This document shows, piece after piece, positions 49,785 to 57,910 of a stretch of DNA of 64,000 nucleotides; within the stretch, counting starts at the first letter, position 1, and every line of letters begins with the position of its first letter. Location of the stretch: the NCBI GenBank assembly GCA_944383855.1, contig CALWRB010000033.1:1-64000 (forward strand), in the 5' to 3' direction. Origin of the DNA: an uncultured Lachnospiraceae bacterium (GTDB lineage: Bacteria; Bacillota; Clostridia; Lachnospirales; Anaerotignaceae). The position numbers and the translations under genes are program-made. The notes beneath the pieces are model-generated. The model was not told the DNA's origin. It saw only the letters and a program-made list of their open reading frames with translations, and made no database searches.

Positions 49785-49811
49785 GAAAAAAACAGGTGCA
49801 TCACACCTGTT
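49785..49811 (-). terminator. Terminator of the 6S RNA gene
   Basis: AACAGGTG (49791-49798) / CACCTGTT (49804-49811), 5-nt loop, and seven T on the minus strand. Confidence 0.88.
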
Positions 49812-49821
49812 TTTCACAAAA

Positions 49822-50019
49822 TTGGGTACCCCGGAAATGCCGTTCCTGTCTCTTGACACCTAGCCTCAGCCAGGTGGGTCACCGCAGCCGAAGACTCTGC
49901 CTTCCTCCGCCCAAAGGGAATTATGAAGAGGCCTGACATATCTTCCGCTTATAGGAATCCCTTTATTGTCATGTAGGTTCAAATATGACAGGTTCACGAG
50001 CACCCCAGGAAATATCCTA
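49822..50019 (-). ncRNA. ssrS: 6S RNA
   Basis: A structured RNA of about 200 nt with its own promoter and terminator. 6S RNA binds the sigma-A holoenzyme by imitating an open promoter. The 5' strand reads CUGGGGUGCUCGUGAAC, close to E. coli 6S CUGAGAUGUUCGCAAGC. The 3' strand reads CGGCAUUUCCGGGGU, close to E. coli CGGCAUCUCGGAGAU. The two strands pair to form the closing stem, extended by ACCTGTC/GACAGG. Ends are set by the -10 position and the terminator. Recognised by eye; a covariance search against the 6S family would settle it. Confidence 0.82.
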
Positions 50020-50024
50020 CAGAC

Positions 50025-50053
50025 AGTATACCACAGAGATCTTGTATGGGCAA
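50025..50053 (-). promoter_or_regulatory. 6S RNA promoter
   Basis: Minus strand: -35 TTGCCC (50048-50053), 17-bp spacer, -10 TATACT (50025-50030). Predicted first base at about 50018. Confidence 0.75.
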
Positions 50054-50078
50054 GACGAAAAATGGTTGGAAATTTTAT

Positions 50079-50528
50079 TCATTCTTTACAAAAAAATCCA
50101 CTGACTGTATATAAAATGACCCCAAGCAAAATCCACAAATCCGCCAGATTAAAGATCGGCGCGTGCTTTCCGCCTTTGCAATACAAAAAATCGGTCACTT
50201 CCCGTCTGGTAAGCCTTTCCCAGAAATTACCGATACCGCCGCCGATAAATAATGCCAGCCCCAGAGGGCGAAAACCGGTGATCCCTTTTTTACAGCAGTC
50301 AAAAAGCTGCGTCAAAAACAAAGCTAACATACTGCCCGTAACAGTAAGGATCGCGCCTTGTCTGCCGGAAAATTTCTGGTAAGCGATGCCTTTGTTTTTT
50401 ACATGCCAAAGATACAAACAACTCTTTCCGACCCTCTGCTTCCTGCCGATCGGCAAATATTTCCTCACCCAGCGCTTACTGAGCCAATCACTGCCCAAAG
50501 CCGCCAGCAAATAACCGAAATATCTCAC
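50079..50528 (-). CDS. lspA: Signal peptidase II (LspA), divergent
   Basis: Removes signal peptides from prolipoproteins in the membrane. A 149-aa protein with four hydrophobic segments. Both catalytic aspartates are present (VTDFL and FNLADLWI), as are the early Asp of GSDWLSKRWV and the Asn of VKNKG. The usual GNxxDR is GNFWER. Starts at GTG (50528). The sequence is more basic and divergent than most LspA. Several predicted lipoproteins in the window would be its substrates. Confidence 0.8.
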   Translation of the reverse strand: MRYFGYLLAALGSDWLSKRWVRKYLPIGRKQRVGKSCLYLWHVKNKGIAYQKFSGRQGAILTVTGSMLALFLTQLFDCCKKGITGFRPLGLALFIGGGIGNFWERLTRREVTDFLYCKGGKHAPIFNLADLWILLGVILYTVSGFFCKE

Positions 50529-50604
50529 TTTTCTCGCCTCTTTTCCGTATTTTTGAGATGGGGCATTTTCCTTGTCCGAAAACGGCGGAGTTTGCGAAAA
50601 AAAC

Positions 50605-50633
50605 TTGTCACTGCCCCCTTGTCGTATTATAAT
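50605..50633 (+). promoter_or_regulatory. fba promoter
   Basis: -35 TTGTCA (50605-50610), 17-bp spacer, -10 TATAAT (50628-50633). Confidence 0.8.
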
Positions 50634-50683
50634 TTTATTATATACTATTCCTTATATTATGAAAAGAGAGTGAGGTCTTTCCA

Positions 50684-51631
50684 ATGGCTTTAGTAACGAC
50701 TACAAAAATGTTTGAAAAGGCTTTTGCCGGCGGTTATGCCATCGGCGCATTCAATATCAACAACATGGAGATCATTCAGGGCGTTGTGGCGGCTGCGAAA
50801 GCGCAGAACTCCGCTGTGATCCTGCAGGTTTCCAAAAGCGCTTTGAAATACGCGCACCCCAAATACCTCAAAGCAATGGTAGACGCGGCAGTGGAAGAAA
50901 CCGGTCTTGACATCGCTTTGCATCTGGACCACGGCTCTGATTTTCAGATCTGCAAGGACTGTATCGACTACGGCTTCACTTCCGTTATGTACGACGGTTC
51001 TCATCTGGATTATGAGGAAAATGTTGCCACCACAAAAGAAATCGTGGAATATGCGCACAAAAGAGGCGTTGTGGTAGAAGCTGAACTGGGTAAATTGGCA
51101 GGTGTGGAAGACGAAGTCAATGTTTCTGCGGAAAATGCCACCTACACCGACCCTGACCAGGCAGTAGACTTTATCAAACGCACCGGTGTGGATTCCCTTG
51201 CCATTGCCATCGGCACCAGCCATGGCGCTTATAAATTCAAAGGCGAAGCCAAACTGGACTTTGACCGTCTGGAAACCATTACCAAAAAACTGGAAGCAGC
51301 CGGCTTCCATCATTACCCGATCGTGCTGCACGGCGCTTCTTCCGTAGACCAAAGCAGTGTAGAAACCTGCAACGCTTACGGCGGACAGATCGACGGCGCT
51401 AAGGGAATCCCTGCGGAAATGCTGAGAAAAGCAGCTTCCATGGCAGTCTGCAAGATCAATATGGATACTGATATCCGTCTTGCCATGACTGCGGCGATCC
51501 GTAAATCTTTCGGAGAGAATCCTTCCGCTTTTGACCCCAGAGGCTATCTGGGCGCTGCCAGAGAATTGATTCAGGCTTTGGTGGAGGATAAAATCAAAAA
51601 TGTGATCGGCTCTACAGACTCTATGAACTGA
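50684..51631 (+). CDS. fba: Fructose-1,6-bisphosphate aldolase, class II
   Basis: Glycolytic and gluconeogenic aldolase, zinc-dependent. A 315-aa enzyme with zinc ligands in LHLDHGSDF (about residues 85-93), the acid Glu in VVVEAELGKLAG, and His in GTSHGAYKF and VLHGASSV. Family tail ending near DKIKNVIGSTDSM. GTGAGG precedes the ATG. Strong promoter and terminator make it a single-gene unit. Confidence 0.96.
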   Translation: MALVTTTKMFEKAFAGGYAIGAFNINNMEIIQGVVAAAKAQNSAVILQVSKSALKYAHPKYLKAMVDAAVEETGLDIALHLDHGSDFQICKDCIDYGFTSVMYDGSHLDYEENVATTKEIVEYAHKRGVVVEAELGKLAGVEDEVNVSAENATYTDPDQAVDFIKRTGVDSLAIAIGTSHGAYKFKGEAKLDFDRLETITKKLEAAGFHHYPIVLHGASSVDQSSVETCNAYGGQIDGAKGIPAEMLRKAASMAVCKINMDTDIRLAMTAAIRKSFGENPSAFDPRGYLGAARELIQALVEDKIKNVIGSTDSMN

Positions 51632-51650
51632 TCACTTCCATTGCTTTTGG

Positions 51651-51694
51651 ATACCGCCTTTTTGCAATCTAAAAAAGGCGGTATTTTTCTTTTG
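51651..51694 (+). terminator. Terminator after fba
   Basis: ATACCGCCTTTTT (51651-51663) / AAAAAAGGCGGTAT (51671-51684) followed by T's. Confidence 0.88.
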
Positions 51695-51723
51695 GGTACA
51701 AAAAAAGAAGGAGATTTTTATTT

Positions 51724-52185
51724 ATGAACCTGAAAAAGCGGCTGTTTTTTAGCATATGCTTCGGCATTCTGGCAGTTCTTTTGCTGTATCTCAGCTTTTC
51801 ACTGCGCACCCCGCAAAACGATTCGCCTTTTACCGTCAGTGTGGACGATTCCATGTTGATCTACCGCTCCGATAGCGGATACGACCACTTTCTCGTCTAT
51901 CAGATGAATGATCTGGCTGTCGTACACGCGACCAGCGATTCCGCTTTTTTTGACGGCGCAGAGTATCTGATCGAAACCGACACACCACTGCGTGCGGAAG
52001 ATATTTCCGTCACTTGGACCGCTGTTTCCGGTGTGGAAACAGACGATCCGTCCGAGGTAGTCTTTGGCGAAATTTGCATTACACAAAACGGTAAGGAACT
52101 GCTGCGGGAAAAAATCAATTTTGTGCAGAAAGGCACCGATGCGCTCGGCGAAGCCTTATCCGAAAATCAATCTGCAACACCGTGA
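51724..52185 (+). CDS. Small exported or membrane-anchored protein, unknown function
   Basis: A 153-aa protein with one N-terminal hydrophobic segment (about 8-25) and an acidic outside part rich in short strands. No family recognised. GAAGGAGATTTTTATTT precedes the ATG. It is followed 25 bp later by the MBL-fold gene on the same strand, a probable operon. Confidence 0.65.
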   Translation: MNLKKRLFFSICFGILAVLLLYLSFSLRTPQNDSPFTVSVDDSMLIYRSDSGYDHFLVYQMNDLAVVHATSDSAFFDGAEYLIETDTPLRAEDISVTWTAVSGVETDDPSEVVFGEICITQNGKELLREKINFVQKGTDALGEALSENQSATP

Positions 52186-52210
52186 CATAGAAAATAAGGA
52201 GGGTTTGGTC

Positions 52211-53107
52211 ATGTACGAACTCATTCAGGTGGCAAAAAACACCTATTACATCAACTGCCCCGCAAAAATAGGGATCTACCGCGTCAGCGATGACGATGTC
52301 TGGCTGATCGACAGCGGGAATGATAAAGATACCGGCAGAAAAGTGCAAAAAATACTGGAAGCACAGGGTTGGAAACTGACAGCGATACTCAATACCCACT
52401 CCAATGCCGATCATATCGGCGGCAATACACTGCTGCAAAACAGGACAGGCTGCGCCGTTTACTCCACACCGATGGAGTGCGCCGTGATCGAACACCCGAT
52501 TTTGGAACCTTCCTTTTTATACGGCGGCTATCCGTTTCAAAAGCTGCGCAGTAAATTCTTAATGGCGACCCCTTCCGTCGCACAGGATATTGCCCAAGCC
52601 CCTTTGCCGGAAGGTATGGAGATTTTCCCCCTCCCCGGACATTTCTGGGATATGTTTGGTGTAAAAACACCTGATGATGTCTATTTTTTGGCGGATTGCG
52701 TCTTTTCACAGACGGTATTGGAAAAATATCATATTTCTTTTCTTTATGACGTTGCAGGCTATTTCCAAACACTGGAATTTATTTGTCAACTCAAAGGCGC
52801 ACTATTCATTCCTGCCCACGCGGAGCCGACGGAGGATATTCGCCCTCTGGCAGAAGCCAACCGAAAAAAAGCGGAGGAGATCCTATTTCTTTTATGCCGC
52901 CTGTGCGAAACCCCGCTTTGCTTTGAGGAGATCTTACAAAAAGTCTTTCAGCACTATGCGCTTACGATGGACCCGGCACAATATGTACTGGTCGGCAGCA
53001 CCATACGCTCCTATCTGAGCTACCTACTGGATCACGGTAAAATAGAGAGTACCATCGAGGACTGCCGTCTGCTTTGGCACACTGCCTTATCACCAGCAAA
53101 TGATTGA
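52211..53107 (+). CDS. Metallo-beta-lactamase-fold hydrolase
   Basis: A 298-aa MBL-fold protein. The metal motif reads NTHSNADHIGGN: His-x-Asn-x-Asp-His in place of the usual His-x-His-x-Asp-His, so the second ligand is replaced. The distal ligands are in LPGHFWDMF, FLADCVF and FIPAHAEP. An all-helical tail (about 215-298) follows. The ATG at 52211 has GGAGGG upstream. Reaction unknown; glyoxalase II-like or lactonase-like are possible. Confidence 0.82.
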   Translation: MYELIQVAKNTYYINCPAKIGIYRVSDDDVWLIDSGNDKDTGRKVQKILEAQGWKLTAILNTHSNADHIGGNTLLQNRTGCAVYSTPMECAVIEHPILEPSFLYGGYPFQKLRSKFLMATPSVAQDIAQAPLPEGMEIFPLPGHFWDMFGVKTPDDVYFLADCVFSQTVLEKYHISFLYDVAGYFQTLEFICQLKGALFIPAHAEPTEDIRPLAEANRKKAEEILFLLCRLCETPLCFEEILQKVFQHYALTMDPAQYVLVGSTIRSYLSYLLDHGKIESTIEDCRLLWHTALSPAND

Positions 53108-53131
53108 TAAAACACCTTCGCAAAATAGATA

Positions 53132-53159
53132 AAAGGGATACAACCGTATCCCTTTTTTT
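53132..53159 (+). terminator. Terminator after the MBL-fold gene
   Basis: GGGATAC (53135-53141) / GTATCCC (53146-53152) with a T-run. Confidence 0.88.
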
Positions 53160-53184
53160 CGTCTATCTGACAGCGGGACAATTC

Positions 53185-53213
53185 TTGACAATCTTTTCTT
53201 TCCATAGTAGAAT
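53185..53213 (+). promoter_or_regulatory. Promoter of the MATE gene
   Basis: Consensus -35 TTGACA (53185-53190), 17-bp spacer, -10 TAGAAT (53208-53213). The leader is about 125 nt. Confidence 0.75.
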
Positions 53214-53344
53214 GTTAGACAGCTAAATAAAATTCTGTTTTCTGATCGTCAAACTTTTTGAGAATATGAAGACAGCTTTTTTTTATGCTTACATTCAGAT
53301 TTTCTACTTCTATACAGATTCAATATGAGGAGGTTACGTTTTTC

Positions 53345-54703
53345 ATGAGTGAATCGTCTGCTTCTGTTCACGACAATAAAATGGGCACCATGCCCGTCAA
53401 TAAACTGCTGTTTTCCATGGCTGTACCCATGATCATTTCTATGTTGGTACAGGCGTTATATAACGTGGTGGACAGTATCTTCGTTGCACAGATCAGTGAA
53501 GATGCGCTGACCGCAGTTTCTCTTGCCTTTCCGATGCAGAATTTTATGATTGCTGTCGGTACCGGCACCGGCGTCGGTGTCAACGCACTGCTTTCCAAAA
53601 GCCTTGGTGCAAAACATTATCACAATGCCAATAAAACAGCAAATGTCAGCTTATTCCTTGCTGTATGCAACTGGCTCTTATTTGTCATCATCGGTATTTT
53701 CTTTGTAGATCTGTTCTTCCGCGGACAAACAGATATCGAAGCTATCATTAACCACGGAAATACATACTTAAAAATCTGCTGTATCGCATCTTTGGGTGTA
53801 TTTGGTCAGATCACGTTTGAGCGACTTTTGCAATCCACCGGGCGTACCTTGCTGACTATGTGTTCTCAGGGCTTAGGTGCCATTGTCAATATTATTCTGG
53901 ACCCCATTTTGATTTTTGGATTGTTTGGTGTGCCTGCAATGGGCGTTGCCGGTGCTGCGATCGCGACTGTCATCGGTCAGTTCTGCGGCATGACATTGGG
54001 TCTGATTCTCAACATCAAGAAAAACCATGATATTAAGCTGGACATTCGTCAATGCCTTCCTACCGCTTTTATTGTCAAAAGCATTTATGTCGTTGCGATC
54101 CCTTCCATTCTGATGGTATCCATCGGCTCCATCATGACGTTTATGATGAACAAAATATTGATCGCCTTCACCTCTACGGCAGCGGCTGTATTCGGTGTTT
54201 ACTTCAAGCTGCAAAGCTTCGTATTCATGCCTGTCTTTGGTCTGAACAACGGTATGGTACCGATCATTGCTTTCAACTATGGCGCAAGAAACAAAGAACG
54301 TATCGTCAAAACAATGCGCTTGAGTGTGATCTGCGCCTGTGTTATGATGTTATTGGGTCTGGCTGTCTTCCAGTTCTTACCCGAGCAGCTGTTGCTGCTG
54401 TTTGATGCTTCGGATAATATGCTTGCCATTGGCGCGCCCGCATTGCGTACGATTTCCTTGAGCTTCCTGTTGGCCGGTTTCTCCATCGTGTCCAGTTCTG
54501 TATTCCAAGCTTTGGGCAACGGTGTTTACAGCCTGCTGACCTCTGTCGTCAGACAGTTAGTTGTACTGATTCCTTGTGCGTATCTGCTTTCTCGCACAGG
54601 CGTCTTGGAAAATGTATGGTTTTCCTTCCCGATCGCAGAATTAGCGGCTGCGGGAATGTGCGTTTTCTTCTTAAGCAAGATCCTGAAAAAATTAAACTTC
54701 TGA
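53345..54703 (+). CDS. MATE-family efflux transporter
   Basis: A 452-aa membrane exporter with 12 hydrophobic segments in two halves. Family motifs: MAVPMIISMLVQALYNVVDSIFVAQ in the first, and MFMNK-like FMMNKILIAF plus GLNNGMVPIIAFNYGARN in the second. Sodium- or proton-driven export of cationic compounds is usual; the substrate is unknown. The ATG at 53345 has GAGGAGG 11 bp upstream. Followed 34 bp later by a small membrane protein gene. Confidence 0.9.
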   Translation: MSESSASVHDNKMGTMPVNKLLFSMAVPMIISMLVQALYNVVDSIFVAQISEDALTAVSLAFPMQNFMIAVGTGTGVGVNALLSKSLGAKHYHNANKTANVSLFLAVCNWLLFVIIGIFFVDLFFRGQTDIEAIINHGNTYLKICCIASLGVFGQITFERLLQSTGRTLLTMCSQGLGAIVNIILDPILIFGLFGVPAMGVAGAAIATVIGQFCGMTLGLILNIKKNHDIKLDIRQCLPTAFIVKSIYVVAIPSILMVSIGSIMTFMMNKILIAFTSTAAAVFGVYFKLQSFVFMPVFGLNNGMVPIIAFNYGARNKERIVKTMRLSVICACVMMLLGLAVFQFLPEQLLLLFDASDNMLAIGAPALRTISLSFLLAGFSIVSSSVFQALGNGVYSLLTSVVRQLVVLIPCAYLLSRTGVLENVWFSFPIAELAAAGMCVFFLSKILKKLNF

Positions 54704-54737
54704 TGCCCCTGTTTATCCCCATGAAAGGAGCAATCTT

Positions 54738-55019
54738 ATGCTGATCTACACGCTTGTATTAGCTGTATTCGGCGGTTTTTTCGCCTACCAAGCACGGTCT
54801 TTGCGCAGCGAGGAACCGGTCGAGAAAAAACGTGCGGCGCTGCGCCTTGCTGCCATCAGCGCGTTTTGCAGTGCAGTCTTTGCCTTGGGCGCATGGCTGT
54901 GCGGTGTCTTTGCGCTCCCGCTTGTTCAGAAAATCTGCTTTCTTATCTCTGTACTGCTTTACACAGTGGGATTCAGCGTTGCGGTATACCGCATGAAACA
55001 ATGTTTCGATCAGGAATAA
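54738..55019 (+). CDS. Small membrane protein (93 aa)
   Basis: Three hydrophobic segments (about 1-16, 35-58, 64-82) and a short charged tail. No named family recognised. GAAAGGAGCAATCTT precedes the ATG. Probably cotranscribed with the MATE exporter. Confidence 0.7.
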   Translation: MLIYTLVLAVFGGFFAYQARSLRSEEPVEKKRAALRLAAISAFCSAVFALGAWLCGVFALPLVQKICFLISVLLYTVGFSVAVYRMKQCFDQE

Positions 55020-55067
55020 AAAAACAGAGCGATTCTGTTTACAAAACGAAACGCATCATAAGATCAA

Positions 55068-55097
55068 AAAAGGCGTCGGGAAAAACCGACGCCTTTT
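55068..55097 (+). terminator. Terminator after the MATE operon
   Basis: Perfect 12-bp stem AAAAGGCGTCGG (55068-55079) / CCGACGCCTTTT (55086-55097); the T-tail is short. Confidence 0.7.
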
Positions 55098-55405
55098 AAA
55101 ATGTCGAAAAAATCATTTCCTTTCGGATAAAGCATATTCCTCATAAGCCTTTGATCGGCAAAAAAGGGAACTCTTTTTTCCCGCACCGAAAACAAATTCC
55201 CGCTTTTTTTCGGTTGGAAAAAAGCTTCATTTCGCCTCTCTTTCTCGCGTTTGAAACAGAGATATCCTTTCTTTGTTTTGACACTCCGTGACGTCGGTTT
55301 TGCCGGCGCCTTTTTTACTGCACAGAATTTCTTCTCTGTCAAAAAAACAGCCTCTGCCGTATTTTTTCTTTCGGCAGGCGAACTTCTTTGCTTTTTGCGG
55401 CAAAA
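55098..55405. other. Gap between convergent transcripts, nothing recognised
   Basis: T-rich and A-rich tracts; frames here on both strands are low-complexity and lack start signals. Confidence 0.4.
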
Positions 55406-55437
55406 AAAGCCCCGAGAATATAATTTCTCGGAGCTTT
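55402..55437 (-). terminator. Terminator after the class I aminotransferase gene
   Basis: AAAGC-C-CCGAGAA (55406-55418) pairs with TTCTCGG-A-GCTTT (55425-55437); minus-strand T-run follows. Confidence 0.8.
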
Positions 55438-55474
55438 TCTCATTTCTTTCATTTCATACGGTTGATTTTAAAAA

Positions 55475-56653
55475 TTACAGGCAACCGATCTCTTTCATAA
55501 ATGCTTCGATCTTGGCAATACATACTTTCAGTTCTTCCATGCTGTATGCATAGGAGATACGGATAAAGCCTTCGCCGCAATCGCCAAATGCAGTACCGGG
55601 TACTACCGCAACTCTGCCTTCAAACAGCAGTCTGTTGCAGAATTCTTCGGAGGTCAAACCTGTTTTCTGAATGGAAGGGAATACATAGAATGCGCCCTTG
55701 GGTTCAAAGCAAGTCATACCCAGTCTGTTGAACTCGGAAAGCATATATTTTCTTCTTTCATCATAAGCCTCTCTCATCGGTGCAATGTCAGCATCACACT
55801 GTGCGTCATCTTTCAGCGCTTCGATGGCTGCATACTGGCTCATGGTCGGTGCGCACATGATAACATATGCATGCACTTTGTTCATCTGATTGATCAGTTC
55901 CTTAGGACCTGCGGCATAGCCCAATCTCCAACCTGTCATTGCGAAAGATTTTGCAAAACCATTCAGCACCAGTGTTCTTTCATACATACCGGGGATAGAA
56001 GCGATCGATACATGATCTTTTCCGCCATAGGTCAGCTCTGCATAAATCTCATCGGAAATTACCAACAAGTCATGTTTAATGATGATCGGTGCGATCTTTT
56101 CCAGATCTTCTTTTTCCATGATGGCACCTGTGGGGTTGTTAGGGAAAGGCAGGATCAGCGCTTTTGTCTTGGGTGTGATTGCGCTTTCCAGTTCCTCGGG
56201 TGTCAATCTAAACTCATTTTCGACCTTTGTGGTCAAAACAACCGGTACACCATGCTGCAATTTGATAGCAGGCTTATAGGATACATAAGAAGGCTCTACC
56301 AGCAATACTTCATCACCGGGTTCCAGAATGGTTCTCAAAGCGATATCGATCGCTTCGGAAGCGCCGATGGTGCAAAGGATCTGATCTTCGGGGTTATAGG
56401 AGATATGGAATCTTCTTTCCAAGTAATGAGAAATCTTCTCTCTCAGCTCCGGCATACCACGGTTAGAGGAATATCTGGTCTTACCTTCCTCCAAAGATGC
56501 AATCGCTGCTTTTCTGACATGTTCCGGTGTCTTAAAGTCCGGTTCCCCCACGCCCAAAGAAACTACATCCGGCATGGTAGCCGCCACATCGAAAAATTTA
56601 CGAATACCGGAAGGCGGCATTTCTTCAACGTGTTTCGCAACAAAATTTCTCAT
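55475..56653 (-). CDS. Class I/II aminotransferase (aspartate/aromatic type)
   Basis: A 392-aa PLP enzyme. PNNPTGAIMEKEDLE, the ISDEIYAEL aspartate and tyrosine, and the PLP lysine in NGFAKSFAMTGWRLGY (about residue 232) are intact. The ATG at 56653 is well spaced from GGAAAGG; the ATG at 56662 lies on the site. Closest by eye to PatA/AspC-like enzymes of Firmicutes that act on aspartate, aromatic or N-acetyl-diaminopimelate substrates. Own promoter and terminator. Confidence 0.9.
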   Translation of the reverse strand: MRNFVAKHVEEMPPSGIRKFFDVAATMPDVVSLGVGEPDFKTPEHVRKAAIASLEEGKTRYSSNRGMPELREKISHYLERRFHISYNPEDQILCTIGASEAIDIALRTILEPGDEVLLVEPSYVSYKPAIKLQHGVPVVLTTKVENEFRLTPEELESAITPKTKALILPFPNNPTGAIMEKEDLEKIAPIIIKHDLLVISDEIYAELTYGGKDHVSIASIPGMYERTLVLNGFAKSFAMTGWRLGYAAGPKELINQMNKVHAYVIMCAPTMSQYAAIEALKDDAQCDADIAPMREAYDERRKYMLSEFNRLGMTCFEPKGAFYVFPSIQKTGLTSEEFCNRLLFEGRVAVVPGTAFGDCGEGFIRISYAYSMEELKVCIAKIEAFMKEIGCL

Positions 56654-56735
56654 TTTTTTCATCCTTTCCGCGTAATAAATGAATCTACACCCTTTTTAAA
56701 TCTTTGGGGCAGTCTTACCCCTTCTTTCTGGCTTT

Positions 56736-56764
56736 ATCATACTATAAAACACTTTTATTTTCAA
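56736..56764 (-). promoter_or_regulatory. Promoter of the class I aminotransferase gene
   Basis: Minus strand: -35 TTGAAA (56759-56764), 17-bp spacer, -10 TATGAT (56736-56741). Confidence 0.7.
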
Positions 56765-56804
56765 TAGATTTCCCAAAAATTTGCAGGAAAATATTTTTTA
56801 TTTG

Positions 56805-57809
56805 TCATTTTTGCAGTCTGTCAGTTTTTATACGATACAAAGCGTCTTTTTTCGGTTCTTCCAGAGGTCGTTCCACACCGTTTTGCAGTAATGTTCTGCC
56901 GCTCTTTGTGATTTTTCCGATCACCGCTGCTGCAATACCTGCCTCTTTCAGTTTTTTGACCAAGGCTTCCCCCTGCTCCGTTGCCACCACCAGACAGCCG
57001 CTGGAAATCAACTCATACGGGGAAATCGAAAAAATATCGCAGATCTGTCTTGTTTGCGGCGGCACGGGAATCGCTTCCTCAAAAAGCACAACCCCTGTAC
57101 CGGAACAGTCCGCCATCTCCCAAACTGCCCCAAAGATACCGCCTTCCGTTGCGTCATGCATGGCAGTGGCACCGTGCTGCAACGCGATTTTTGCCTCTTT
57201 GCCGACAGAAAAGTAACTTTTCCACTCTTTCGCGGAGGCTGCTGTCTGCACCGGCAAAAGCGAAGAAAGCTCCGCAGCATAAGTATTTGCCAATATCGCC
57301 GTGCCTTCCAGCCCCGCCCATTTGGTCATGACCACATCTTGTCCTTCTTTCGCACCGCCTGTGGAAAGCAGATGTTTCCCGCTGGTTTTACCGATCACCG
57401 CAGCACTGACCAATGGTCTGTTCACCGCGTCCGTTACTTCCGTGTGTCCGCCCAATATTTCGATCCCGACTTCCGCCGCCGCTTCTCTGGCGCCGTCCAT
57501 GATCTCATGCAGCACTTCCATTTGCGCGCTTTGCGGCAGCAAAACCGTCAGCAAAATACCGATCGGCTCTCCGCCACCCGCAAAAATATCGTTGCAGTTG
57601 ACGTGTACCGCCAGATAACCCGCGTCCGCATCTGCCCCGGTGATGGGATCCGTAGAAAGCAGGATATACTCCCCTTGCGGATCAACGGCAGAGCAATCCT
57701 CTCCTGTCTTGGGGCGCAGCACTACATCTTCCCTTTTTTTCTCGTTATAACGGATCGGGCGCAGCACCAATTCCTCCAGTACCTGCGGAGGCAGTTTCCC
57801 AAGTTCCAT
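56805..57809 (-). CDS. AIR synthase-related / HypE-like protein
   Basis: A 334-aa two-domain protein of the PurM superfamily (N-terminal PurM-type ATP-binding half, about 1-150, with VHVNCNDIFAGGGEP and the ILGGHTEVT motif; C-terminal half, about 160-320, with HDATEGGIFGAVWE). HypE relatives make the cyanide ligand of NiFe hydrogenase and end in PRIC, but that tail is absent here and no hyp genes are near. So an uncharacterised AIR-synthase-like ATPase. AAAAGGAGGGG precedes the ATG. Confidence 0.85.
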   Translation of the reverse strand: MELGKLPPQVLEELVLRPIRYNEKKREDVVLRPKTGEDCSAVDPQGEYILLSTDPITGADADAGYLAVHVNCNDIFAGGGEPIGILLTVLLPQSAQMEVLHEIMDGAREAAAEVGIEILGGHTEVTDAVNRPLVSAAVIGKTSGKHLLSTGGAKEGQDVVMTKWAGLEGTAILANTYAAELSSLLPVQTAASAKEWKSYFSVGKEAKIALQHGATAMHDATEGGIFGAVWEMADCSGTGVVLFEEAIPVPPQTRQICDIFSISPYELISSGCLVVATEQGEALVKKLKEAGIAAAVIGKITKSGRTLLQNGVERPLEEPKKDALYRIKTDRLQK

Positions 57810-57833
57810 ATTTTTCCCCTCCTTTTCCTTACA

Positions 57834-57863
57834 AAATATCCCTATCTTTGACAGATAGGGATA
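57834..57863 (-). terminator. Terminator after the VanW-family gene
   Basis: Perfect 11-bp stem TATCCCTATCT (57837-57847) / AGATAGGGATA (57853-57863), then TTTTG on the minus strand. Confidence 0.8.
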
Positions 57864-57910
57864 CCTTCTTTTTTTTCTGCATCGTCCAAAACGGATCCGT
57901 TCTATTTTTC

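Noticed and set aside
49822-50019. Alternatives for the small RNA: SRP RNA, tmRNA, RNase P RNA, raiA-type RNA
   Set aside because: It lacks the SRP GGAAGGNAGC loop, tRNA-like tmRNA ends and RNase P cores. Both ends match the 6S closing stem better. The internal alternative pairings alone do not favour raiA.
55064-55342. 92-aa basic minus-strand frame and the overlapping plus-strand frames between the MATE and aminotransferase genes
   Set aside because: Low-complexity, basic, no ribosome-binding site; the interval lies between terminators of convergent transcripts.
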